Assembly: GCA_000381625.1 (NCBI GenBank)
Contig: KB906767.1
Coordinates: 4,889,357-4,953,356 of the forward strand
Origin: Bryobacterales bacterium KBS 96
GTDB taxonomy: Bacteria > Acidobacteriota > Terriglobia > Bryobacterales > Bryobacteraceae
Length of the DNA: 64,000 bases
Reading direction: 5' to 3'
Below the pieces are notes generated by a model. It worked only from the letters and a program-made list of their open reading frames with translations, had not been told where the DNA came from and ran no database searches. Made by a program: the position numbers and the translations under genes. Of the stretch, positions 18,547 through 27,165 are shown piece after piece (position 1 is the stretch's first letter; each line of letters opens with the position of its first letter).

Positions 18547-19346
18547 TCAAGATTCCGTTTCATAAGCTACATGGCGCGGAGAATGACTTTCTGTTGACCT
18601 GGGCCGAACAGGCGCCGGGTGAAGGACTTGCCCTGATCGCGCGAAAGATTTGCGCCCGGTATACGGGGATTGGCGCCGACGGCTGGATGCTGGCGTGGAA
18701 ACGGCCGGAGGGTCTGCGCACACGGCTCTTCAACTCCGATGGCAGCGAACCTGAAATTTCCGGAAACGGCACGCGTTGCGCCGCCGCGTTCGCGTTGTGG
18801 ACGGGCGCCGTTAGAGGCGAAGGCATTGCGATTGAAACGGCCGCCGGTGTGAAATTGCTTACCTTGCAGGCCCGCGACGAGAACCGCTTTCGTTTCGAGA
18901 TGGATATGGGAATGCCTGAGTACCGGAGCGAGGAAGTGCGAACTGAACTGCAACTCGCTTCGGAGGTGTTCGACGCGACAATCTTGAACGTCGGGAATCC
19001 GCAGTGCGCGATCTTTGTGGACTCTCTTCCGTCCGATTGGCGGGCCAGCGCTGCTCTGGCGGAAGCCAATACTCGTTTTCCGAAGCGAACCAACGTCTCC
19101 TTTGTGCGCGTAATGGACCGCCACAATATCGAAACGCTGTTTTATGAACGCGGAGCGGGGGAAACTCGCAGCTCGGGGACCGGTTCCACGGGCGCGGCAG
19201 TCGCTGCTATTCTCAGGGGGGTGGCGGCGAGTCCGGTGATTGTACACACACCGGCCGGTCCGCTGACGTTGCGCTGGGAAGAGAGCGTGTTTCTCACCGG
19301 GCCTGCCGAATTTATCGGCGAGGGAGAGTTCCTACTTGGCGACTGA
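18543..19346 (+). CDS. dapF: Diaminopimelate epimerase homologue with both catalytic cysteines replaced by serine
   Basis: 267 residues, full length for DapF. The two mirrored DapF halves and family motifs are clear: FHKLHGAENDF, GIGADG, NSDGSEPEISGNGTRC, LNVGNPQCAIFV, YERGAGET and SSGTGS. In characterised DapF enzymes two cysteines act as the acid/base pair, in QCGNGAR-type and ACGTG-type motifs. Here both positions are serine: Ser73 (ISGNG) and Ser211 (SSGTG). The usual GxGNDF is AENDF. The codons are clean (TCC and TCG), so this is not an obvious sequencing error. It could be a slow epimerase, a different isomerase or a non-catalytic binder. The start is TTG, overlapping the membrane protein stop. 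The following dehydrogenase gene overlaps its 3' end by 11 bp. Confidence 0.85.
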   Translation: MIKIPFHKLHGAENDFLLTWAEQAPGEGLALIARKICARYTGIGADGWMLAWKRPEGLRTRLFNSDGSEPEISGNGTRCAAAFALWTGAVRGEGIAIETAAGVKLLTLQARDENRFRFEMDMGMPEYRSEEVRTELQLASEVFDATILNVGNPQCAIFVDSLPSDWRASAALAEANTRFPKRTNVSFVRVMDRHNIETLFYERGAGETRSSGTGSTGAAVAAILRGVAASPVIVHTPAGPLTLRWEESVFLTGPAEFIGEGEFLLGD

Positions 19347-20679
19347 AATTGTAAATAACAAAAGATGCGAGACTATCGTCGCGGCGGAACGCCTGAAAGA
19401 TCGGATCGCGAAACGAACCGCTAAAGTGGGTGTGCTCGGCCTGGGGTACGTCGGCCTGCCGCTCGCGGTGGAGTTCGCCAAAGCTGGCTTCGACGTGACC
19501 GGCATGGATGTCCAGACGGATAAGGTCGATCGGTTCAATGCCGGACAATCCTATGTCAAGGACGTAAACGACGAGGTTTTGGCGTCCCTCGTTAAAGCCG
19601 GTAAACTGCGCGCGACAACGGATTTTTCGGTTATCGAAGAGCTAGACACGATCGATATTTGCGTGCCGACTCCGCTCCGTAAAACAAAAGATCCGGACAT
19701 GAGTTACGTTGTGTCCGCGACGGAGCAAATCGCGCAGCACATGCACCCCGGATTTTTAGTGATGCTCGAATCCACCACGTATCCCGGCACCACTGATGAG
19801 CTAGTTCTGCCGAAGCTGCGGGAATCGGGTCTGCAGGTAGGCCGCGATTTTTTCCTGTGCTTCTCGCCGGAACGAGTCGATCCCGGCAACCCCAAATTTC
19901 ATACAGCGAACATTCCGAAAGTGGTTGGCGGAATGACGCCGGCGTGTACGGAACTGGGCGCTCTGTTCTACGGTCAGGCGCTCGAGAAAGTGGTGCCGGT
20001 GAGCTCGACGCGCGTTGCCGAGATGGTGAAGCTGCTCGAGAACACGTTTCGTATGATCAACATCGGTCTGGCAAACGAAATGGCGTTGATGTGTAGCCGG
20101 ATGGGAATCGACGTCTGGGAAGTGATCGACGCGGCGGCGACGAAGCCCTTCGGTTTCATGCCGTTCTATCCGGGGCCGGGGTTGGGCGGACACTGCATTC
20201 CGATCGATCCGTTTTACCTTTCCTGGAAGAGCCGCGAGGCGGGCATTGAGGCGCGGTTCATTGAACTGGCGGGTTACATCAACGGACAGATGCCCGAGCA
20301 CGTGGTCGAGCGGATACAGGACGCGCTGAACGATGCGACGAAACCTCTTCGCGGCTCACGGGTCCACATCGTGGGCGTCGCCTATAAGCGTGACATCAGC
20401 GATGTCCGTGAATCGCCGGCGCTCGACATTATCCACCTGCTGCTGCGGCGGGGCGCCATTGTTACGTACTCCGACCCCTATGTGCCGAAAATAGCGCGAG
20501 AAGGGCTTGAGTTATATGCCGAGGAACTGCTGCCAGCCGCCGAGCAGGCGGACTGCGTCGTCATCGTAACGGACCATTCGTCTATCGACTATACGGCGCT
20601 GGTAGAGCGCAGCCAGCTCGTGTTCGACGCGCGGAATGTGCTGAAGGGCATGGAATCGCCAAAGATTATCAAGCTGTAA
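19336..20679 (+). CDS. UDP-N-acetylhexosamine 6-dehydrogenase (WbpA/WbpO-like nucleotide sugar dehydrogenase)
   Basis: Oxidises C6 of a UDP-N-acetyl sugar to a uronic acid using NAD, for surface polysaccharide synthesis. 447 residues in three family domains. The N-terminal Rossmann fold has GLGYVGLPLAVEFAKAG near 36. The central domain has the active-site block GPGLGGHCIPIDPFYLSWK with catalytic Cys near 286. The C-terminal domain has HIVGVAYKRDISDVRESPA. The HCIPIDPFYLSWK version is typical of N-acetylhexosamine rather than plain glucose dehydrogenases. The start is TTG 19336 inside the DapF-like gene; the short N-terminal extension before the Rossmann fold makes a later start possible. It ends the operon, and the convergent antitoxin gene begins 9 bp beyond. 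Confidence 0.93.
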   Translation: MATEIVNNKRCETIVAAERLKDRIAKRTAKVGVLGLGYVGLPLAVEFAKAGFDVTGMDVQTDKVDRFNAGQSYVKDVNDEVLASLVKAGKLRATTDFSVIEELDTIDICVPTPLRKTKDPDMSYVVSATEQIAQHMHPGFLVMLESTTYPGTTDELVLPKLRESGLQVGRDFFLCFSPERVDPGNPKFHTANIPKVVGGMTPACTELGALFYGQALEKVVPVSSTRVAEMVKLLENTFRMINIGLANEMALMCSRMGIDVWEVIDAAATKPFGFMPFYPGPGLGGHCIPIDPFYLSWKSREAGIEARFIELAGYINGQMPEHVVERIQDALNDATKPLRGSRVHIVGVAYKRDISDVRESPALDIIHLLLRRGAIVTYSDPYVPKIAREGLELYAEELLPAAEQADCVVIVTDHSSIDYTALVERSQLVFDARNVLKGMESPKIIKL

Positions 20680-20688
20680 TAGTCGTTC

Positions 20689-20949
20689 TCAGTCCATCCC
20701 GAGTTCCGCTAATGCTTTTCGCGCCGGATGGACGCGGCCGGCATCGGCGTCAAGCAAGCCTTCACGAATGGCGATTACAGCCTCGGCACGTTCCAGACGC
20801 GCGACGAGCTTCCGATAGCTCTCGGCGTCCTGTACGACGATTTCAGCATGTCCGTCGATAGTGAGTAAGAGGGGCGTGCGGTTCTGTTTCAGAGAGGAGA
20901 CGTATTCCTCCACATTCTTCTGAAACTCCGCCACAGAGCGAACTTCCAT
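20689..20949 (-). CDS. Phd/YefM-family antitoxin, orphan
   Basis: 86 residues with the Phd/YefM pattern: an N-terminal EVRSVAEFQKNVEEY helix, the core TPLLLTIDGHAEIVVQDAESYRKL, and a C-terminal helical tail (RHPARKALAELGMD-like) that would wrap a toxin. Antitoxins of this family repress their own operon and neutralise RelE/ParE- or Doc-type toxins. No toxin gene accompanies it: downstream lies the convergent dehydrogenase end, 9 bp away, and upstream the NtrC-like gene. It may be a leftover, or may act in trans. Confidence 0.8.
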   Translation of the reverse strand: MEVRSVAEFQKNVEEYVSSLKQNRTPLLLTIDGHAEIVVQDAESYRKLVARLERAEAVIAIREGLLDADAGRVHPARKALAELGMD

Positions 20950-21010
20950 AACAACGCTTCCCTCCTGAACACTAGGATAGCCGGAGGATTCCGAAATTGT
21001 CGATGTTCCC

Positions 21011-22399
21011 TCACCCCTCCGCCGGCGTGCCTTCTTCCGCCTCTTTTCCGTTATCCAGGCCCATTTGCGAAAGCCGGTAGCGTAGCGCGTTTCGCGTCAA
21101 ACCGAGCAATCGCGCCGCCTGGCTCTTGTTGCCGTTCGCGCGGCGCAACGCTTCGCGAATCATCGCCTGTTCCCATTGTTCGAGCGTGGTCCCTTCCGGA
21201 AGAATCGGCGCCTGGGGAGATACCGCGGTGCGCTGCCGTGAGTTGTCGATCCGGATGTCGGAAGCATCCAGCACACTGCCCGATGCAAGCACGATGCTTC
21301 GTTCTATCGTGTTTTCCAACTCGCGGACATTGCCCGGCCAATCGTATTCGAGCAGCCGGTCCATTGCCTGCGGAGTGACGTCGGCGATAGTGGAGCCCAG
21401 GTCTTTACTGAGCTTCCGGACAAAGTGCAGAGCGAGAAACGGAATGTCTTCCACGCGCTGCCGTAGAGGCGGTATGCTGATCGGCACCACATTCAGGCGG
21501 TAATAGAGATCCTCGCGGAAGCGGCCTTCTTCAAGAGCCGCGCGGAGGTCGACGTTCGTCGCCGCGATGACGCGTACATCCACGCTGCGCGTGAGATTGC
21601 TGCCGAGCCGCTCGAATTGCCGTTCTTGCAGAATCCGAAGCAGCTTCACCTGAACGTTGCCGGGCACATCGCCGATCTCGTCGAGAAATACCGTTCCTTT
21701 GTCGGCCTGCTCGAACTTGCCCGGTTTACTGGTATTTGCGCCGGTAAAAGCGCCCTTCTCATAACCGAACAACTCACTCTCCATCAGGTTCTCGGGAAGC
21801 GCGGTGCAGTTGATTTTGACGAACGGATGATCTTTGCGCGGAGAATGCTGGTGAATGGCGCGGGCGATCATGTCTTTACCCACGCCGCTCTCGCCCGCGA
21901 GCAGAACCGTCGCGCGCGTTGGCGCCACGCGAGATACAGTTTGGAATATTTCGCGCATGGCCGGGCTACGGCCGATAATACTATCGAATTGGTAGCGCTG
22001 ATCCAGTTCCTCGCGTAGGCGCGTATTCTCGGCCTGCAGCCGTTGAACATTGAGAACTTTCTGAATCAGCGCCGTCAGATGCTCCAGAGAGAATGGCTTT
22101 TGCAGAAAATCGGCGGCGCCTTGCTTCATGGCTTCAACCGCCGCTTCCACGGAGCCGTGGGCTGTCATGACGATGACCGCCGTTTGCGCATTCCTTGCGT
22201 GGAGTTCTTTGATAAACGCCAGTCCATCCATTCCGGGAAGCTTCAGGTCGGTCAGCACCAGATCGGCAATGCCGGAGCGTGGCAGTGCTTGCTCCGCGCT
22301 TGGCGCGTGATCCACTTCGAAGCCGGCGGATTCCAGATGAAGCTGCACGACGCGCCGCAGCTTGTCTTCATCCTCGACGATCAGGATGCGGCTAGGCAT
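21011..22399 (-). CDS. NtrC-family sigma-54-dependent response regulator
   Basis: 462-residue transcription activator. The receiver domain (1-120) has Asp51 in VLTDLKLPGMDG. The AAA+ domain (about 140-375) has Walker A GESGVGKD, the sigma-54-contacting GAFTGA loop (ELFGYEKGAFTGAN) and FLDEIGDVP. A C-terminal Fis-type helix-turn-helix (about 410-450) reads GNKSQAARLLGLTRNALRYRL. It starts 2 bp after the stop of the sensor kinase gene, with GAGAGGG as ribosome site, so kinase and regulator are an operon and cognate pair. Targets would carry sigma-54 promoters; none was confidently found in the window. Confidence 0.95.
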   Translation of the reverse strand: MPSRILIVEDEDKLRRVVQLHLESAGFEVDHAPSAEQALPRSGIADLVLTDLKLPGMDGLAFIKELHARNAQTAVIVMTAHGSVEAAVEAMKQGAADFLQKPFSLEHLTALIQKVLNVQRLQAENTRLREELDQRYQFDSIIGRSPAMREIFQTVSRVAPTRATVLLAGESGVGKDMIARAIHQHSPRKDHPFVKINCTALPENLMESELFGYEKGAFTGANTSKPGKFEQADKGTVFLDEIGDVPGNVQVKLLRILQERQFERLGSNLTRSVDVRVIAATNVDLRAALEEGRFREDLYYRLNVVPISIPPLRQRVEDIPFLALHFVRKLSKDLGSTIADVTPQAMDRLLEYDWPGNVRELENTIERSIVLASGSVLDASDIRIDNSRQRTAVSPQAPILPEGTTLEQWEQAMIREALRRANGNKSQAARLLGLTRNALRYRLSQMGLDNGKEAEEGTPAEG

Positions 22400-22401
22400 G
22401 G

Positions 22402-23661
22402 CTAATCCCTCTCCTGTACGGGCAGGATGAGTTCAAACGTAGTTCCCGCGTCGGGTGTGCTCTGAACCGTGATTTTCCCGTTATGCTCGTCCACGATTTT
22501 GGTCACAATTGCCAATCCTAAACCCGTTCCGTCCGTCCTGGTAGTGAAGAACGGGTTGAAGATGCTTTCCAGATGCTCTGAGGCGATGCCCGAACCCTGG
22601 TCCGACACGCTCAAATGGATAGCGGCGCCCCGCGATTCCACGGTCAACCGGACAATGCCTCCGGGGGCGCTCGCCTCGATCGCATTGTGGATCAAATTGG
22701 TTAAGGCGATCGCCAGCAGATCGGGATCGAATGCAAATATGACGGGATGCTCGGGAACCGCGGTCTCCAGCCGAACTTGGCGAGCTTCGGCGCGAGTCCG
22801 AATTTGGTCCATCGTCTGGCTGATGGTTTCGCGGAGGTCGGCGGATCTCGCGTGCAGCCGCAGAGGCCGGGCGAAATCCAGAAAGCGCGAGATGAGCGAA
22901 TTAGTGCGATCCACCTCGCTCGTGATGTATCCGGTCAATTCCTGCATCACGGCTGGATTGGACTGCGTAGCCTGTTTTCCCAGCAGTTCGGCGGAAGCCT
23001 TAATAGTCCCTAGCGGATTTCGAAGCTCGTGCGCCAAGCCCGCCGTGAGCTGGCCCAACGCCGCCAGCCGTTCACTCCTTCGCAGCGACGCTTCCGCGCG
23101 TCGCAGATCGCGGTTTGATTTTGTCAGACTTGCCACCGCATCCTGCGTTCGGACCATTTCATCCCGTTTTGCGCGGGCCTGGAGGTACACGAGAAAGCCT
23201 GCGACGGCTATGAAGGCGATACGCAGGCACAGAAGCCGCTGCTGATCGGACGGAATGTAGTGAGTCTCCCAGTTGATGAATCCCAGAAAGGAAAGGTAGG
23301 CCGCCGCACAGAGGAGAATGAACATGGTCGTGCCGGCCAGATCGAGAGAGGTGGCCGCCGAGATCACCGGCAGCAGCAGAATCAAATAGTAATTGCTGTC
23401 GATGCCATGCGAGAAGCCAATCAGCAGGTAACTCAGCAGCACCTTCACAAGCAGCGCGGCAATCTGCCCGCGGTGCGTTGAAAACGCTTTGACTTTTGGC
23501 TCGGCGACGAGGAAGGCCGCGAAGACTAGCAGAATAATATAGGCGTCGTAATTAAGATCCGGTCCGAAGACCGCCAGACCCGTAAAAAGCAGTAGCCATG
23601 CAATATCTTCGGCGCGCAGAAACGAAGCGATTCCAGCCGATATGAGCGATGGCGGCTTCAC
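22402..23661 (-). CDS. NtrB-like membrane sensor histidine kinase
   Basis: 419 residues. Six hydrophobic segments (about 15-170) form a membrane sensor without a large periplasmic domain. A coiled-coil linker follows (about 175-205), then the HisKA domain with phosphoacceptor His in GLAHELRNPLGTIK near 216. The ATPase domain has NLIHNAIEAS, SDQGSGI and GTGLGLAIVTKIV. The start is GTG 23661 with no strong ribosome site; the divergent rpsA gene starts 55 bp away. The cognate partner is the NtrC-type regulator immediately downstream. Confidence 0.92.
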   Translation of the reverse strand: MKPPSLISAGIASFLRAEDIAWLLLFTGLAVFGPDLNYDAYIILLVFAAFLVAEPKVKAFSTHRGQIAALLVKVLLSYLLIGFSHGIDSNYYLILLLPVISAATSLDLAGTTMFILLCAAAYLSFLGFINWETHYIPSDQQRLLCLRIAFIAVAGFLVYLQARAKRDEMVRTQDAVASLTKSNRDLRRAEASLRRSERLAALGQLTAGLAHELRNPLGTIKASAELLGKQATQSNPAVMQELTGYITSEVDRTNSLISRFLDFARPLRLHARSADLRETISQTMDQIRTRAEARQVRLETAVPEHPVIFAFDPDLLAIALTNLIHNAIEASAPGGIVRLTVESRGAAIHLSVSDQGSGIASEHLESIFNPFFTTRTDGTGLGLAIVTKIVDEHNGKITVQSTPDAGTTFELILPVQERD

Positions 23662-23716
23662 AGGCTCATCTTATAGGGTCTGTGACAGAATAATTGGTGA
23701 ACCCCCCGAAGTTCCC

Positions 23717-25408
23717 ATGAATCACCTGAAATCCGAATCCTTTGTCACGTCCGAAACCCCCGTCCCCGAGGATGATGCCAGCTTCGCGGAACTGCTCTCC
23801 AGCTTTGAGCAGCAGCACGGTGAAAGCGCAGGCCAGACTCTGCAGGGAGTGATCGTATCGGTTTCCCCCGAAGCGATACTGGTCGATATCGGGCGGAAAA
23901 TGGAAGGCTCGCTGCCATTGAGCGCCTGGCGTGAGCAGCATGACGAGGAGCCCAAGCCGGGTGACGCTATCGCCGTCATGTCGAGCGGCCGCGATGACGA
24001 AGGCTACTACCGCTTATCGCTTTTGCGGATCGAGCGGCCGAAGGATTGGAGCGGTCTGCAGCACGCGTTTGCCGAGCGCCAGACGATTGCCGGGACGGTT
24101 GTCGAACAGGTGAAGGGCGGGTTTCGCGTGGATCTGGGCGTGCCTGCGTTCATGCCCGCTTCGCGCAGCGGCGTGCGCAATGCGGAGGAAATGCCGAACC
24201 TGGTCGGGCAGGAAATCCAGTGCCGCATCACGAAACTCGATGTTGATAAAGAAGACGTCGTAGTAGATCGCCGGGTGGTGATCGAGGAAGAGCAGGCCCG
24301 CCGCAAGGACGAGGCCTTTCATTTGTTGGCCGAGGGCGCCGTGGTCACGGGCCGCGTCCGCAACGTGATGGATTTCGGAGCGTTTGTCGATATCGGCGGC
24401 ATTGACGGTCTGCTGCACGTGGTGGACATGTCCTGGAGCCGGGTGAGCAAACCTGCGGACGTTCTGAAACCCGGCGACGAATTGACCGTAAAGATCCTGA
24501 AAATCGATTCCGCCGCGAAGAAGATTTCACTCGGTTTGAAACAACTGCAGGACGATCCCTGGACAGTGGCGGGACGGACATTCAACCAGGGCGACCGAGT
24601 CAGCGGCACGGTATCGCGCCTCACGGACTTCGGGGCTTTTGTGGAATTGATGCCGGGTGTCGACGGGCTGATTCACCTTTCCGAAATGTCCTGGGACAAG
24701 CGAGTGCGGAAGCCGAGCGACGTTCTGAAGCCGGGCGAGCGGGTGGATGTCGTTGTCCTTCAGGTGAACGTCGCCGAGAGGCGCATCGGTCTTGGACTAA
24801 AGCAGGCTTTGGGAGATCCATGGACCGCGGTTCCGGGGAAATACCCGGTGGGCGCGACCGTGGAAGGGGCGATCACTAATATCGCTCCTTTTGGCGCGTT
24901 TCTCGATCTCGGCGACGGCATCGAGGGTATGATCCACATCTCCGACATCACCAACGAGAAGCGACTCGAACACCCACGTGAGGTTCTGAAAAAAGGGCAA
25001 ATCGCGCGCGCGGTGGTGCTGGAGCTGGATGCGGAACGGCGTAGAATCCGGCTTGGCATGAAGCAACTTGAGCCGACAAAAGCCGATCTCTACATTGCCG
25101 GGCACAAAGTGGGCGATACCGTGAGTGGTCGCATTGTCGACGTGCAGGGAACGCGGGCCAAAGTAGAGTTGGACGAGGGCATCGTGGCTCAATGCAGCAT
25201 GAAGCCCAAAGAGGAGCCATCCGTTGAACCGGCGCTGGAGAAGCAGTCCGACGTCTCGACGTTGAGCGCAATGCTTGCGGCGCGCTGGAAACAAGGCGCC
25301 CCCGAAGCTGAAAACGCGGCCGCCGCGCGTGAGGGGCAGATTCGCGCATTCCGGATCGCCGCGCTCGATCCCGATAAACACTTGATCGGCCTTGAGTTAG
25401 CGTCCTAG
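23717..25408 (+). CDS. rpsA: 30S ribosomal protein S1 (six S1 RNA-binding repeats)
   Basis: 563 residues from ATG 23717. Six S1 OB-fold repeats can be laid out at about 35-105, 115-190, 205-275, 290-365, 375-450 and 460-560. The best conserved are the third to fifth, each with xFGAFVxIxxxxGLLHxSxMSW-like signatures and closing RIGLGLKQ. Repeat number and length match ribosomal protein S1, which binds mRNA leaders to help initiation on the 30S subunit. The first and last repeats are divergent, as is common. An upstream in-frame start at 23642 was rejected because it overlaps the divergent kinase gene and adds unrelated residues. Confidence 0.9.
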   Translation: MNHLKSESFVTSETPVPEDDASFAELLSSFEQQHGESAGQTLQGVIVSVSPEAILVDIGRKMEGSLPLSAWREQHDEEPKPGDAIAVMSSGRDDEGYYRLSLLRIERPKDWSGLQHAFAERQTIAGTVVEQVKGGFRVDLGVPAFMPASRSGVRNAEEMPNLVGQEIQCRITKLDVDKEDVVVDRRVVIEEEQARRKDEAFHLLAEGAVVTGRVRNVMDFGAFVDIGGIDGLLHVVDMSWSRVSKPADVLKPGDELTVKILKIDSAAKKISLGLKQLQDDPWTVAGRTFNQGDRVSGTVSRLTDFGAFVELMPGVDGLIHLSEMSWDKRVRKPSDVLKPGERVDVVVLQVNVAERRIGLGLKQALGDPWTAVPGKYPVGATVEGAITNIAPFGAFLDLGDGIEGMIHISDITNEKRLEHPREVLKKGQIARAVVLELDAERRRIRLGMKQLEPTKADLYIAGHKVGDTVSGRIVDVQGTRAKVELDEGIVAQCSMKPKEEPSVEPALEKQSDVSTLSAMLAARWKQGAPEAENAAAAREGQIRAFRIAALDPDKHLIGLELAS

Positions 25409-25545
25409 TCGGCTTCATCGTCTGCAACCGCTCGGATTTCCCTTCGGCATTGTGTGACCAAACGCCGACTCGCACGTCTATTGATGTGTTGGAATCACGA
25501 GTAGACACGCTTGGAAAAATCGCCGCGCGCGGGACGCCGGACCGA

Positions 25546-26115
25546 ATGGACGAATCTGCTCTCATCCGCGCAGCCCAGCGTGGAGATGACGAGGCTTTCG
25601 AACAGCTAGTTCGCTCCTACGATCAGCCAGTGTTGCGCCTGGCAGTAAATCTGCTGCGTTCGCAGGAGGATGCCCGGGACGTGTATCAGGAGGCGTTCCT
25701 GCGCGTCTACCGCAACCTCCACGCATTCCGATTCGATTGCAGCTTTCATACCTGGCTCTATCGCATTGTTTCGAATTTATGTCTCGATCAGATTCGCAAG
25801 CGTAAGGTGCGCAAGGAAGAGCAATCCGCTGTGGCGACGCGCGACGGCCAGGTAGACCGTTTTCAGTTCTTGCCCGAGGAACGCGCTAGCGTCGATCCCC
25901 AGAGACAATACTTTAGTTCGCAATTGAGCAGCCGTATTCACGATGTTCTGGCGAGTCTCACCCCGCGTGAGCGGATGGTCTTCGAAATGCGCCATTACCA
26001 GGGAATGCGGCTTCGCTCCATTGGCGACGCCCTGGGCACTACCGAAGAAGCGGCGAAGAACTGCCTGTTTCGAGCTACGCAAAAAATGCGGGCTGCGCTC
26101 GGAGATTTTGTGTGA
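25546..26115 (+). CDS. ECF (RpoE-like) RNA polymerase sigma factor
   Basis: 189 residues from ATG 25546. Region 2 (about 20-90) has RSYDQPVLRLAVNLL, DARDVYQEAFLRVYRNL and FHTWLYRIVSNLCLDQIRKRK. Region 4 (about 130-185) has LTPRERMVFEMRHYQGM and a helix-turn-helix in IGDALGTTEEAAKNCLFRATQKMR. An in-frame TTG at 25450 would add 32 residues with no family match. Its stop overlaps the start of the next gene by 4 bp (GTGA), the usual sigma/anti-sigma coupling. It probably directs an envelope-stress or similar regulon including its own operon (inference). Confidence 0.93.
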   Translation: MDESALIRAAQRGDDEAFEQLVRSYDQPVLRLAVNLLRSQEDARDVYQEAFLRVYRNLHAFRFDCSFHTWLYRIVSNLCLDQIRKRKVRKEEQSAVATRDGQVDRFQFLPEERASVDPQRQYFSSQLSSRIHDVLASLTPRERMVFEMRHYQGMRLRSIGDALGTTEEAAKNCLFRATQKMRAALGDFV

Positions 26116-27059
26116 CGTGCAGCGAAGTCCAGGCAAATCTTTCGTTTTACCTCTACGGTGAACTCGACTTCACCACGGAGGAGTGGCTTGAAGCACACCT
26201 CGGCGAATGCGCCGCGTGTCAAAAAGCTCTGGACCGGGAACGCAGTTGGCATGAATGCGTTGCAGTTGAACAATCCGAGGTTCCGCTCGATTTCCTATCG
26301 CAATGCCGGCAGGAATTGCGTGAAACGTTAGGAATTGCCAAGGAAGCCTCTCAACCGGGCTGGATCGGGTGGATTGACGCTCTGGGGCTGAAGCCCTCCC
26401 CTTGGTCGATGCGGCTGGCCATGGCCTCTCTGCTGATCTGCCTCGGATTTGGCGTGAGCCGGCTGATGGAGCGCAATGGCCTTCCGGGGCCGGAGTTTCC
26501 GTACACTACAACGGCGCAGATGGGCATGCTGAACCCGTCGCAGGTGCGCATCCGGTCTATTGAGCCGTCGTCGGGTAACCAGATCCAACTCGTGGTCGAC
26601 GAAATCAACGAACACGTGATTTCGGGCACTTGGCAGGATGAGCCGATCCGCCAGTTGCTGTTAAGTGCGGCGAAGGATCCGACGGACCCGGCCTTGCGCG
26701 TAGATTCGGTCGAAATACTGAAGAACGAATCCGGCGACGATGTGCGCGATACCTTGCTGGATGTGGCGCAGCACGATCCGAGTGCGGGCGTGCGGATGAA
26801 GGCGTTGGCCGCTCTGGGGCGCTTTGACGACGATCCCGCCACGCGGCACGCCATCGCCTATGTTTTAGAACACGATGTCAATCCGGATGTGAGGACGCAG
26901 GCGATCGACCTGCTGGTCCCCTCACCCGCGAGCCTCGCGTTCAGCCCGCAACTTGCGGGAACGCTGCAGCAGTTGATGCGGACCGAGCAGAACGACTACA
27001 TTCGGACGCGCTGCCAGCGGGCTCTTGCCGCGATGAATGCATCGAGCGACGTGTACTGA
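26112..27059 (+). CDS. Membrane anti-sigma factor with zinc-finger and HEAT-repeat-like domains
   Basis: 315 residues, translationally coupled to the sigma gene. The N-terminal zf-HC2-like anti-sigma domain has Cys3, the ECAAC pair near 34-37 and intervening HLGEC, which should bind the sigma factor. One membrane helix lies at about 98-115 (MRLAMASLLICLGFGVSRL). The outer part (about 170-310) consists of repeated two-helix units rich in D(P/D)xxxVRxxAL-like patterns (DPALRVDSVEIL, DPSAGVRMKALAAL, NPDVRTQAIDLL), typical of HEAT repeats. HEAT repeats bind proteins, so the outer domain may sense a partner in the periplasm (inference). The GTG start is fixed by the overlap. Confidence 0.85.
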   Translation: MTCSEVQANLSFYLYGELDFTTEEWLEAHLGECAACQKALDRERSWHECVAVEQSEVPLDFLSQCRQELRETLGIAKEASQPGWIGWIDALGLKPSPWSMRLAMASLLICLGFGVSRLMERNGLPGPEFPYTTTAQMGMLNPSQVRIRSIEPSSGNQIQLVVDEINEHVISGTWQDEPIRQLLLSAAKDPTDPALRVDSVEILKNESGDDVRDTLLDVAQHDPSAGVRMKALAALGRFDDDPATRHAIAYVLEHDVNPDVRTQAIDLLVPSPASLAFSPQLAGTLQQLMRTEQNDYIRTRCQRALAAMNASSDVY

Positions 27060-27165
27060 GTAGCGTGACTTCGAACTCCGCGTTTCGTCCATACTAATAG
27101 ATCCCGCATTCAATCGGCGCCGGCCGTCTTGAAAAGCCCTGGGATTCGATTTGAGGAATGATGCT

